NCBI RefSeq assembly: GCF_030272615.1
Contig: NC_081409.1
Location: 209,357,190 to 209,421,189, forward strand
Source: Cryptomeria japonica
Taxonomy: Eukaryota > Streptophyta > Pinopsida > Cupressales > Cupressaceae
DNA: 64,000 nt
Direction: 5' to 3'
Below the pieces are notes generated by a model. It saw only the letters and a list, made by a program, of their open reading frames with translations. It had not been told where the DNA came from and searched no databases. This document shows positions 35,217-46,160 of this stretch, piece after piece. Position 1 is the first letter of the stretch. Each line of letters opens with the position of its first letter. Both the position numbers and the translations under genes were made by a program.

Positions 35217-36947
35217 TTAACTACAATTATCATCTTCCTCGGACTTTTCAGTTTCAACTCGAAACTTAGCATAGATATCACTCGTATAAAACTTCCTTGT
35301 TCTAAAAACAAGAATTCCTGATATGAGAGCCCCAAATAAGGTAACTAACGTCATTATGATAAAACTGAGGCGAAAGCATTCGTGTCCTATGCAAGTCAAT
35401 TTATGATGAGATGATGAGGATGCATGAACTGTCTGCAACAATTGTGCAGACAAATACTGTTTTCTGGCTTCTTTATCATATAGTTTTCCAGCTACCTTCA
35501 CTGAGAGAAGATAGGATCCCAGTGGGCTTGCAGCAGCTCCAAAATTGTAAAGGGTGGCATAATACTTTAGGCCAAAGAGCTCTGAGATAATAGCAAGCAA
35601 GAGAGGCCATTGAGCTCCAAAGGAGAATCCTATAGCTATGGAAGCTACATACATTGAAGCAGGAAGAGCAAAAGCTATAAAAACATGCCCAATACAGCCT
35701 ATGAGTAGCACTATTGTTAACATGAGAGGTCTTGGAAACTTATATTTGTGCAAGAGAAACTCAGAGAGAAATCCAGCAAACACCCGGCCAAAGAAACTCC
35801 AAATGCTGATGAGGGAAACAAAGGTGCTGATATTAACAGGGGTGTATCTCAGTGCTCTGCCAATCTGACCCATGTTGTCAATGGCTGTTAAACTTGCTCC
35901 TATCCCACAAGTTGCAGCTGAGAAAAGGATTATCATGTCTATACTTACTAGGGCTTGTGGAATGGTGAAGTCATTTCCTCTTGGTGGGCCTTTGAAGATT
36001 TTTACAAGGTGGGATATCACAGATTTGGGCTTCTCTTCAACTCTGTAATTGGTCACCATGTCTGCAAGTTCAGTCTCTTTTGTCTCTTGTATATTGATTT
36101 TTACATCTTTGTGAGAGTTTTCAGAAACCCAACTTCTCATGTTGTCCATCTCTGCTTGGACAACAACTGCAAGATTAGAGAAGAGAAAAAGTATGGCTAA
36201 AGCAGCAACAGCTTGGTAGCCTTCCTGAGGGAAAGATTTCACTCTATTCTCAACCACAATCATGACCATGAGAAAGACAGCTAGGACTAGAGCTATGTAG
36301 AGAAAACTATAGAAGCGCTTCAGTTCATTCTTCTCTGTGACAGTTTTTGTGGGTCGCACTATAAACATGAGAAGCAAAGATACAGCAGATGGAAGCACAG
36401 CCAGAAGCAGGATTATGCCTTTATCATCCTGGCCATAAACTGCATGGTATATTTGAGTGAAGATAGCTCCACTCAGCCCCAAGAATCCCTTGAGAATTCC
36501 AAGAACACTTCCTCTGCTCTGTGGGAAATTCTTCACACAGGTAACAAGAGCTCCAGTATTGGCAAATGTATGGGAATTGGCTCCTATGCACATATACAAA
36601 TACATCTGCCATGTCTTTGGCTTAGCAATGCGTTGGGTGACAGACAACCAGATCATCAAATAACCAGTGACGTTCATTAGGGCTCCAATCCCAAGAACAA
36701 CCCAGGGTGGTGAGACTTCATTTATCAGGCCAGACACAATCCCAATATTCCCTCCAAGATCCTTATAAAACCCTAATGTGGTCAGAGTTTCCTGATCATA
36801 ACCTAGGGTTGTTTTTATTGCTTCAGAATATATACCAAATATGTAATGCCCCCCAGCAAAAGACATGATAATAAAACAGATAAATATCACAAACCATCTT
36901 CCCTTGGCCACATTTCTGGCCACAACAGATAACTCTATTTTAGGCAT
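35217..36947 (-). CDS. Nodulin-like/NFD-type major facilitator superfamily transporter
   Basis: An intact, intronless 576-codon gene and the only undamaged one in the window. Residues ~1-260 form the Nodulin-like half: a cytosolic NVAKGRW start, a first membrane helix at ~18-40 with GGHYIFGIYS, the GFYKDLGGNIGI loop at ~59-70, and RGSVLGILKGFLGLSGAIF at ~145-163. A hydrophilic loop at ~270-330 ends in GNDFTIPQAL. The C-terminal MFS half includes LTAIDNMGQIGRAL (~363-376), SIWSFFGRVFAGFLSE, GFSFGAQWPLLLAIISE and CIGHECFRLSF before a last helix and RTRKFYTSDIYAKF. The length fits the family (~540-600). About 12 helices are expected in a membrane, but the substrate is unknown from sequence. Some relatives are studied as nitrate- or fungus-induced NFD4-like or ER transporters, which cannot be assigned here. 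Many relatives have an intron or two, so retroposition is possible but unproven. Confidence 0.93.
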   Translation of the reverse strand: MPKIELSVVARNVAKGRWFVIFICFIIMSFAGGHYIFGIYSEAIKTTLGYDQETLTTLGFYKDLGGNIGIVSGLINEVSPPWVVLGIGALMNVTGYLMIWLSVTQRIAKPKTWQMYLYMCIGANSHTFANTGALVTCVKNFPQSRGSVLGILKGFLGLSGAIFTQIYHAVYGQDDKGIILLLAVLPSAVSLLLMFIVRPTKTVTEKNELKRFYSFLYIALVLAVFLMVMIVVENRVKSFPQEGYQAVAALAILFLFSNLAVVVQAEMDNMRSWVSENSHKDVKINIQETKETELADMVTNYRVEEKPKSVISHLVKIFKGPPRGNDFTIPQALVSIDMIILFSAATCGIGASLTAIDNMGQIGRALRYTPVNISTFVSLISIWSFFGRVFAGFLSEFLLHKYKFPRPLMLTIVLLIGCIGHVFIAFALPASMYVASIAIGFSFGAQWPLLLAIISELFGLKYYATLYNFGAAASPLGSYLLSVKVAGKLYDKEARKQYLSAQLLQTVHASSSSHHKLTCIGHECFRLSFIIMTLVTLFGALISGILVFRTRKFYTSDIYAKFRVETEKSEEDDNCS

Positions 36948-37050
36948 TTTAACTACTTACACAATCCAAATGCAGTTGGGTAGTGTTTTTCTGACTTGGT
37001 TTCTACAAACCCATAATCAATGACATGATAACCCTCTTATGTTTTATCAG

Positions 37051-37059
37051 ATTATATAC
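37051..37059 (-). promoter_or_regulatory. Possible TATA box of the transporter gene
   Basis: The minus strand reads TGTATATAATC about 105 bases before the start codon at 36947. This is a suitable place for a TATA box with a short leader. No other element is assigned, and in DNA this AT-rich the match could be chance. Confidence 0.4.
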
Positions 37060-38049
37060 ATGCAAATCTAGCCATGTAGGAAGCGTGCAAAAATAATTGA
37101 GATAACAATTTTTCGGTATCTTCCACAGTATAAGATTCGCCAACTGGAATGATTGTTGTCTTTCTTCTAAATCTTCAAGCTGTCAGCAATCAGTCATTTC
37201 TTTGGATAGTCGCCAAAGAATGGCGTCTAACTTATTCTTTCTCTTTGATGTAGGAATATACTATGCCATCTATGAAGCCTACTTGATGACAATCACTTTT
37301 CTAGGATTGATTTTAATAAATAAGTCTTCCTTTTGGACTGCATTCTGGTTTATTCTATTGTAATTCTTTTAGCTTTATTCAATGTAAAAAAGAATGATTT
37401 TGATAAGATTGAAAGATAGAAATAATTGTTTTGAATGTCGATATCTTAATGCAGTTGTATTCGATGTAATTAAGATTGTTGTTGTTAAAATTGTTATGGG
37501 TATGATTGAATATGTAAATGTGAGATGTCGTTACCCTATCTTATACAATTATTTGATTTTTTTTGATAATGTATGGTAATTTATTAATGTCAATGTCTTT
37601 CAAGATGACGTCATTGATTACACAATCTTAGATGTTTAGTTTAAGATTTCATTATTGTGAAGTAATAAAAGAAACCCATGAATCAAAGTGTAGCAATGGA
37701 TCTAGAATTAGAGACCTAAGATGATTGAAATGACAATCCTATGGCCTAGTATGCTTTTGTCCAAGTGGTGTAATTCTATACAAGATTGAGCTTGTCCTTC
37801 ATTAATACAAATAAAGTTCACCAAAATGACGTGGTGCAAAGGAGCATCATTAGAAGCCTACTTTTATGTAAGGGGATATTTTCCTATTTTATTATAATTA
37901 GGACGTTAGCATTGATACAACAATATCAAAACAAAGAAACGAGAAATTTTAGATGCTGATGTCAATATAATTATGTTTGATTAATTGAAGATGATTGAAT
38001 TCAGTTTAACATATGATAAATCTTTGTCGTTTCTCAAAGGCATTTTTGG

Positions 38050-38285
38050 TTTCATCAACAGGTTCCTTATCAAACTCAACACCAATACTCCAAACCACAA
38101 GTCACATCTCAATTTCATGGTACTATAAGACTTCACTGACCTTTGGTAGTTGTGAGCAGTTATGATGGTTGAAGCAAGAGTTCCAACCATTTGTTTTGTC
38201 TTGCTCCCTCTTTGTATATTAATGTAAATTTAAGTACTCTTTGCAATAATATAATTTATACATTCAAGGGAGGATAACTAGTTGA
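38050..38285 (+). repeat. Diverged direct repeat, copy 1
   Basis: Shares an ordered series of blocks with 39190-39425: 'ccaaac.acaa.tc.atctcaa', 'atggtac.a.aaggctt', 'ttgtatattaat' and 'tacattcaagggagga'. It is an old repeat of unknown nature. Confidence 0.55.
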
Positions 38286-39189
38286 ATCACCCAAAGGTTA
38301 TTTTATTAAACATGTAATTTGATTCTTTTTACAATAGTAAATGATACATGATTGGTGAATCATATTTCATGTTAATATTATATTTTGTGCTTTTATGCAG
38401 GTTTTATGGGTATTATTATAAAATTTTTGGTTTGGTCATATTCACTTATTTTTTTTTAATTTATAGAATATAACATAAAATCTATGTATAACAAAAATTT
38501 TAACAATTGTGTCATGGTCTCAAACATATGATAAATTATCGACATCTCATTATCCTATGGTAGTAACAAGACCATCAAATATGACTCTTCAACATTGCTC
38601 TATGACACACAACACTCATTCTCCTTTTTTCCCTTTATTATTGTCCCCTATACAAACTAGGGCATTCAAGGACTAATATTTGATGATCATAAAGAATACA
38701 AGAACATTATATTTTTTATGTATGTATGGATAGAAATTGAGATATTTATCTTTAATCTATGACACACATTCAATTTCTAAAATATTTGGAGTGGTTTTTT
38801 TGGTGTTGTTTTATGATGATGCATAAATGGCATTGCTCACCTATGAGGAAAAAAAAAAAAGAAAAGAAATTAGGATGATTTATATATCATAGTAAGTGTT
38901 TTATCATTTTTTCTAGTTGAAAACAAAATTATTCTTATTGATCTTTAATTTTTAGGTAATTTTTGAGAAAAAAATTATATGCCAAAAAAAATGCATAACA
39001 AATTAAATATACATGTTAATTTATCACTATCAATTTATTTCCAATTATTAATAAGCATGTATTATTTATACGTTTTTCTTATTCCTAGAGTTGATTTTGG
39101 ATAGTTAGATTATATATATTGATCAATGGTTGATATTCGTGGGAAAAAATTGAGCAATTCTTTGCAACCTTTATGATTTTTTTAAAAAT

Positions 39190-39425
39190 TCCTCACATTT
39201 CTTAATAACAGTTTTCCAAACTACAAATCTTATCTCAACTTCTGGGGTACCACAAGGCTTGACTTGTATTTCAAAATTATGAATGATTGAAGTAGGACAT
39301 GAAACCTATTAGTTCTAACTAACACTTCATCTTCATCCATCATTGTATATTAATATACAACCATTCTTTATCATTTTAGATATTGTATACATTCAAGAGA
39401 GGACAAGAAAACTAGCTTATATCAA
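39190..39425 (+). repeat. Diverged direct repeat, copy 2
   Basis: Second copy of the ~240-base segment at 38050-38285, in the same orientation, with several indels. No coding content or element ends are seen. Confidence 0.55.
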
Positions 39426-40559
39426 CTGACAAATGAAATGCACAATGCGAACATACTACAAATTGATTGTTATAGTTCAAAATATGAGGTCAAATCTCTT
39501 CTCTAGTTTTCTCATCTAATTGTACTTTCCAAATTTTTAGGTCTGAAGCTTCTTAGATTTGAATCATTTTAGTCTCCAATTCAAATTTTATGTCCAAGGT
39601 TGTGTATTTAAAGGGATCATTCTAAGAGACTTTTACATCAACATATATCATTAGATACATTATTAAAAAACTATCAAATAATCACTTCAGAGAAATTAAT
39701 TAATGACATCTCATAACGATGACTTTGTATACACAATCTTGAAGACAAAACTTAAAATCAATGGTAAAATAGATCCATGTGAATGAGAATTTGAAATTCT
39801 ACTTTGAATTAGGCAGATCAAATGGGTGCTTTATCTAGGGATTATGCATCCTAGGATATGATTTCTCTCACAGTTTGGCATTGCATGATTTCATTTGATT
39901 TTGGTCCTTAATAAACGTAAAAAATGTTTGGCTATATGTATGTGTTTGAAAAACAATGTATTACTAAAGTGTATTTTTGGGAGCTTTCCATATATATAAG
40001 AAAGTAATAGTTTTCTTCATGATTAATAGGCTCTTAAGAATCAAACATAGAAAAAAAAATACTAATGTCTTTATATATTTGTGCCCAATACAATCAAAAT
40101 TAATGTCAATGAAATTGAGACATGTATAATAAAATATGTAAGTTCGAGATTCTATTAATCTATTTTATAATAATTCAGTCAATAATTTACGACAAAACTT
40201 TTTAATACAAAAGTGTTTTAAGATCATACGTTTAGATATATAATTTAAAATATTAAAATGGTCAACATGCAAAACTTTAAAATGGAAGAAAGACACACCC
40301 AATCTAATCTAAAATAGAAAAAATAACCACACTCTAAGATATTATATATATATATATATATATATAATAAAAAATGGTGGTTGAACATGATTGTACATCA
40401 TAGACACCACACAAAATGGCCCAAATCATGGAGATGGAAAAGTGAATATGCACTTCTTCTCTTGTGCAAGTAGACAATCCTCATGTTAAAGAGAAAGCTA
40501 CTCATTGGAATTGCACCATGGTCCTAATACTGTCATCCACATAGCAAACACCTATTATA

Positions 40560-40930
40560 CAAATTTTTATTTTACTTCAACTTTCAACCTGTGGTGCCAT
40601 TTCAAATCTTTATTTGCTTCAACTTTCAATCTGTGGTACCATTTTTTCTTGAACTTTCTGCATTTTTCACATCTATCACTTCCAAACATCAAATCTCTCA
40701 CTCCCAAACATCAAATCTCTACAATTACGTTCTCCTAACTTCAGAGAACCTCAACCCTCAACGTCCTTATAAAAGGAACCGACATCCACTGTATTTGATA
40801 TGAAAAACCTTTTCTTACAAATTTTCTAAGGTAGGCTCTTTTATGATATGAAAACCTATTGTTTCCAAGTTTTCTAAGGTAGGTTCTTTTGTTGTACATA
40901 GAATAGCTGTTACGCATGTTCATTTCTTAC
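40560..40930 (+). repeat. Cluster of short local duplications with a TATA-like site
   Basis: Three different motifs are each repeated in tandem. 'cttcaactttcaayctgtggt' occurs twice (about 40575 and 40618). 'cccaaacatcaaatctct' occurs twice (about 40680 and 40703). 'ttctaaggtaggctctttt' occurs twice (about 40822 and 40870). CTTATAAAAGG lies at about 40766. It may be a decayed promoter or an untranslated region, but no linked gene is seen. Confidence 0.4.
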
Positions 40931-43471
40931 AAATTTCCAAAAGCCTTAGACATATATTTGAAAATCAGGATACCTTGCTCGAATGGCGAGCTTACTGAGC
41001 TTTCTTTGACGTTGAAAGACGGCAAAAATGAAGCACGTCATGAAAAGAAACAAACCAGGTGGTTAAGAAGTTTGATTTGGTCACTTCATTCTTTTTCAAT
41101 TATTGAAGAGAACTGTTTTTGACTTATATCATGAAGTTCAAGTATATCAGGATAAAGTTAATTATACAAATGGCTAGGCTTGGCCCACAAAATGGCATAC
41201 ATTCAAAAATACAAATATACAAAATATGATGATTTTTTGTTGGGATTTTTTACATTTTAACAATACCGTTGAGACAGATCATGAAGATTGGATGAGTGAA
41301 AATACTGCAAAAATTCATCATATTTTTCATATTTGTGTTTTTTCGGAACACCATTTTTGTGTGGAGAATAACTACATCTTAAAAGACTCTTAAACTATAT
41401 TATTGCATCTTTAGCCTTTTCTAGTTATAATGCATTGACATTCCATACAAACTCTCGGATTTTATGTCTTAAATGAGTCTTAAACTAATTGAAAGGACAA
41501 GGTTAGAGCTTAATTTTTAAATAGATTTCATTTAAATAGTATAAACTGATTGGAAAGGATAGTTCAATATAAATTTATATTTTAAAAGATTACTTAAGAA
41601 GAGTTTTGAGTAAATATATGCATATTTCTAATGGGGTGAATTATGTTACATAGATAAATTTAGTGACTAAATATTATTATCAATTATAAATTGAATTTCT
41701 GTTAACTTTTAGTTGGGTAAAATGTTGTAATACATTTTAAAAAGTTAAAAGTGAGGGCTTTTGGTATATAGTTATACTATTAGTTATGTGAAACAATTAG
41801 TTATTTCTAAGAAATTAATGACCTTGATATGATGACTATCTCAAAATGAAAAGAACATTGAGAAAAACTTGTTTTCTCTAATCTTCAATGTATGATAAGT
41901 TTGCAAGGATAGCGATGTTTATAAAAACTTAAGGAAAACCTATAATGTTAGTACAATCAATTTCTCCTAGACAGACACTTTGATAGACTAACTTTATGGT
42001 TTGAAATAAAGAACTGAAGAAAAAATATTCACTAACATACATGAGGCCTATATGTAGATGAGATTCTTTGTTCATTCCAAAGATTAATGTGCTTACTAGA
42101 TGTGCGTTTTATTCCAAAAAAAAAAAGAATTTGACTTACTCACACACTAGATAATTTAAATTACCATGACATAGCAACATGCCATTCAAATGAATGTTAA
42201 TATAGCTCATAAATGATAGTAGAAAAGGGCTAGACAATTGAACTTTTTTATTAAATGTTTACATTTTTTATTAATTTTGATGGAATTCAAGATTGAACAC
42301 AAAAAATGCCTAGTAGCACATAAATGAACCTTAGGGATAAGGTAGTCCTTTTGAGGTAGGAAATAAATATGTAAAAGTGAGTGGAAATAAGGGTGCAACA
42401 CTAAGGACAAATAACCAACAACCGAGGATAAATTTAATTAAGTTTAAATAGGATAGGTAGGAATGCAAGGGTATGTGCAGGATCATGATGTGCCAAAGTA
42501 GGCCCTTAAGTGGCAATGAAATTTCAGAAAATCAGAGTTATGCAACTTGACATGAAAATTTGAATAAGTTGTGAACATTATTTTAAAAATATGTAAGAAG
42601 AGAATCTATAGAAAATTTAATTTAGTTTCTAACTTACTAGTTGTTTTTTAGAAACAAAAATCCTATTTGATGAAAATTTCAAATTTCAAAGCAATGGTAC
42701 TAAAATTTCAGGAAAAAGATAAGAAGTAGGTGCATGTTTGACCACCCTAATCACAATCAAATAAAAATATTTTTTTATAAGATTTATAATATAAGTATTA
42801 GACTCATGTTCTAATGTGACACGTATTTTTTATAAAGTAAATAATTATTTTTGAATTTTTTACTACAATTTTTCAGAAATTCAGAAACTCCTATGTCTGA
42901 CCACCTTAACTCGGTCAAAACCCTATGAAATTCATTTTTAAATTATTTTCCCCTATAGTAGACGAAGCATAGGATGTGATGCATGTTTTAGATTCAAAAA
43001 ATGTTATACCATTTGAAAGTTATGAGTTTTTTTCAATCAGTCTATCAATTAGGACTTTTGTTAGAATTCAATTAGAAAATAAATAATAATTATTTGTTAA
43101 AGTTGAAATAAGACAAGCCTTATATTGTTGTAAATCTGAGAACATCCTTAAAAACCTTTTTTCATTTTATCATTTTTGGCTATAAAAAAAGTCATCAGCC
43201 ACCAGTGTAAAGTCTGGAAAATCAAGGAATATTGAAAAACATGTTTTTTCAGTTGACTTTCTAGGCTTGTCACTTCCAAGACAAATCCCAAAGAAAACCC
43301 GAGCCAAAATTTCAAATTTGAAATTTGTAGAACATAAATTGGATATCCGATTTTAATAAGTAAATTCAATAAGTAAATTTGCACATAATTAATTTTTTGT
43401 TTATTAATATATTTATATATATATATATATATATTAGTATATGATATTAGGGAGAGGGAGAGGGGGGTGGG

Positions 43472-43473
<2 letters not shown>

Positions 43474-43531
<58 letters not shown>
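43474..43531 (+). repeat. (GA)n microsatellite
   Basis: About 29 uninterrupted GA units, preceded by an (AT)n tract at about 43415-43433. The long minus-strand open frame over this tract is only the Ser-Leu translation of the repeat. Confidence 0.95.
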
Positions 43532-43534
<3 letters not shown>

Positions 43535-44445
43535 GAAGGGGTCATATTGTGTCCTATGACCCCTTAGGACACCATATGACCCCTTAGATGTCAATTTTTT
43601 GTAAGCAATATTGGCACTGCTTTTCATATTGTAATAATGGTTCATCTTGCCACCTTATGACACTATGACCCATTATGACACCATATGGTGTTGTTAGGGG
43701 TCATAGAGTTTCCTAAGGGGTCATGGGATACCATATGACCCCTAAGGACAACATATAACCCCTTATGACACCATATTGGGTCGTTATGGGTCCTATGGTG
43801 TCATAAGGGGTCATATTGTGTCCTATGACCCCTTAGGACACCATATGATCCCTTACGATACCAAATTGTGTCGTTATGGGTCATATTGTGTCTTAAGGGG
43901 TTATATGGGGTGATATGACCCCTTAGGACCCCTTACGACACCATATGGTGTTGTTAGGGGTCATATGGTGTCCTAAGGGGTCATGTGATACCATATGACC
44001 CCTTATGACATCATATTGGGTCGTTATGGGTCCTATGGTGTCCTAAGGGGTGATATTGTGTCCTATGACCCCTTAGGACACCATATGACCCCTTACGACA
44101 CCAAATTGTGTTGTTATGAGTCATATTCCTAAGGGGTCATATTATCTCATATGACCTCTTAAGACACTATATGACCCCTTAGGACACAATATGACCCTTT
44201 ATGACACTATAGAGTGTTGTTATGGGTCATATTGTGTCCTACGAAATCATATTGGGTCCTATGTCCCCTTAAGACAACATATGACCCCTTACAACACCAA
44301 ATTGTGTCATTATGGATCATATTGTATCCTAAGGGGTCATATTGTGTCATATGACCCCTTAAGACACCATATGACCCTTGGGACACAATATGATCCCTTG
44401 TGACACCAAATTGGGTCGTTATGGTTCCTAAGGGGTCATATGACC
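43535..44445. repeat. Palindromic minisatellite built on a 20-bp unit
   Basis: Variants of ATATGACCCCTTAGGACACC occur many times in this orientation and as the reverse complement GGTGTCCTAAGGGGTCATAT. The region is therefore dense in potential hairpins. A higher-order spacing of about 240 bases is visible: 'ccaaattgtg' at 43861 and 44101, 'catattgggtcgttatgggt' at about 43772 and 44012. There are no credible genes within. Not CRISPR, as there are no regular unique spacers and the host is eukaryotic. Confidence 0.9.
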
Positions 44446-44446
44446 C

Positions 44447-44634
44447 CTCTCTCTCTCTCTCTCTCTCTCTCCCCGATCTATCTATGTCCCCTAATCTCTC
44501 CCTACACCTACCCTCTCCCCCCTCCCTCTCTCTCTCTCCTCCTCCCCCCTCTCTCCCTTAATCTTTCTCTCTCCCCCTTTCCCCTAATCTCTCTCTCCCT
44601 CACCCATAATCTCTCTCTCTCTCTCTCTCTCTCT
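44447..44634 (+). repeat. (CT)n-rich microsatellite region
   Basis: Runs of CT at about 44447-44470 and 44605-44634, with degenerate CT/CCCT sequence between. It mirrors the (GA)n tract on the other side of the palindromic array. Copia-B is inserted at its right edge. Confidence 0.9.
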
Positions 44635-46089
44635 TGTTGGCATTATTGTTAGCATTTGCATGAAGATTGCATTAATGATATATTATGTTTCCATTGATGT
44701 CAATTAAGCGGTAATGGTATTTATGATATTGCTGATATTGTTGTTATTATTGATATTGTCTTGTAACCGGTAGGAAGAGCTTTGTGGAAGATGTTGTAAA
44801 CTGATATGTAAGTATGTGAGTTGAACCGATAACCGATGTATGAGAATAAACCCTATCTAACCGGTAAACCCTACCAATTGTTTTTGTTAAACCCTAACTG
44901 ACTAAGTTTGTTGAAATGGTTATGTTGGTTTATGATCTGACGTTGAGCCTGATAATGATGGTGACACGTGTGGTCATTGTATGAAGACAAGTTCAGATTG
45001 TTTTGGCACGTTTATTTGTTTGTCTAGGAAATGAGCAAAGTGTATTGCATCTAATGCAAAGCGCATGATGAGTTACAGAGTCTGATGAAGTGGTGATCAA
45101 GGAGTGGTTGGAGTTTTCTTGAATAATGTGTACAGATTGCTATGTAAATCCAACAATCATACTTGAACCGATTTGTTTGTAATCTCTATGAGAGAATTAG
45201 GTGTTTGTTGTGTTACCGACCTAATTGATTTGTATTTAAGGTCGATGAAGTTGTTTTGAAAAAGTTGTTGGCGAAAATCAGTTGAGTGTGTGGTTGTCAA
45301 ACCGGAGAATGAATCTGCAATTTGTGTAAAGGCAGATTGAAGCTTAAAAGGATTTGATCAAGCAAATGTAGTGCTATTCAAATAGATCAAGCAAATCCTG
45401 TTGTCTTCTAACAATTACAACATAATTGAAATCTCGTAACCGGGTAAGCTCTAACAAGCTTGGTTATTCTTAAATCCTCTAACAAGGTGGTCCATTAGCT
45501 TGGATTATCAAATTCTCTACTGAGGTTACTCCTACCAGGGTACTTTCTTTTTATCAAGGCATTTGTTGTAAATCCCTTAACCGAGTGATTCCTAACAGGA
45601 TCAGTTCTGAATAGGACTTTTGTAAAAGCTTTAATAGGCTTGGCTCCTAACATGGCGAACTTCAAAAGAGTTCAGATAGCTATCTTGTGAGTCTCATCTC
45701 ACCTTGGTTTTAACCTATTTGGGTTTTCCACAAATAAATATTTGTGTCATGTGGTGTATGATTTTGTGGTTTTGATCTTATGATTATTTTGATTAACTAC
45801 TTAACTATTCTGATAAGGCATGATAATTGGAAGCATTGAGAGATGGAGTATGTTGACATATGATTAAGCATTTGGATGTTTACAAGATTAAAGTTGTTTA
45901 CTGTTTCAGTTTGCAATAACAGTCAACCGGTATTATTATGAGTATTGATCTTGACAGTGGTATTTTATTGATAAGTTTACTTTGTGTGATTGAGATTGAG
46001 TTTGGGAAGTTTGTATCAGTTTTTCAGTTTATTGATTCACCCCCCCTCTCAGTAATCTACCAGATACTTATTCTTTCATCATACCATCA
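44635..46089 (+). repeat. Copia-B LTR 1
   Basis: Begins TGTTGGCATT and ends ...ATACCATCA, two bases before TGGTATCAGA. It aligns with 50601-51146 plus 57405-58299. It contains several ACCGGT-type motifs, some of which are ACCAA or ACTGG in the other copy, as expected from cytosine deamination. Confidence 0.9.
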
Positions 46090-46091
46090 AT

Positions 46092-46102
46092 TGGTATCAG
46101 AT
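46092..46102 (+). promoter_or_regulatory. Copia-B primer binding site
   Basis: TGGTATCAGAT follows the LTR end after a two-base spacer and is complementary to the initiator Met-tRNA 3' end. A second copy stands after the middle LTR at 58302. Confidence 0.85.
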
Positions 46103-46160
46103 CTACTCAGGCCCTCTAAGATCTAAATACTAACAGCTTGAGGAAAAGATCTTGTAGATC

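Larger units (their letters stand above)
37100..43440. other. Intergenic DNA upstream of the transporter, no gene recognised
   Basis: No supported coding region. Visible structure: two diverged same-strand copies of a ~240-base segment (about 38050-38285 and 39190-39425), an (AT)n tract at about 40342-40368, and a locally duplicated stretch at 40560-40930 containing a TATAAAA. Small open frames at 40505-41122 have no family motif. Confidence 0.5.

Noticed and set aside
40505-41122. Three small open frames after a TATA-like box
   Set aside because: No family motifs, overlapping frames and local duplications. Not supportable as genes.
43148-43645. 165-codon minus-strand open frame
   Set aside because: Its length comes from translating the (GA)n tract as Ser-Leu repeats. 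There are no family motifs.
43535-44445. Possible CRISPR-like array
   Set aside because: Repeats occur in both orientations without unique spacers of constant length, and the surrounding sequence is plant nuclear DNA.
44191-44652. Two 70-codon open frames over the minisatellite and (CT)n
   Set aside because: They are repeat translations of the palindromic array and the CT tract, not genes.
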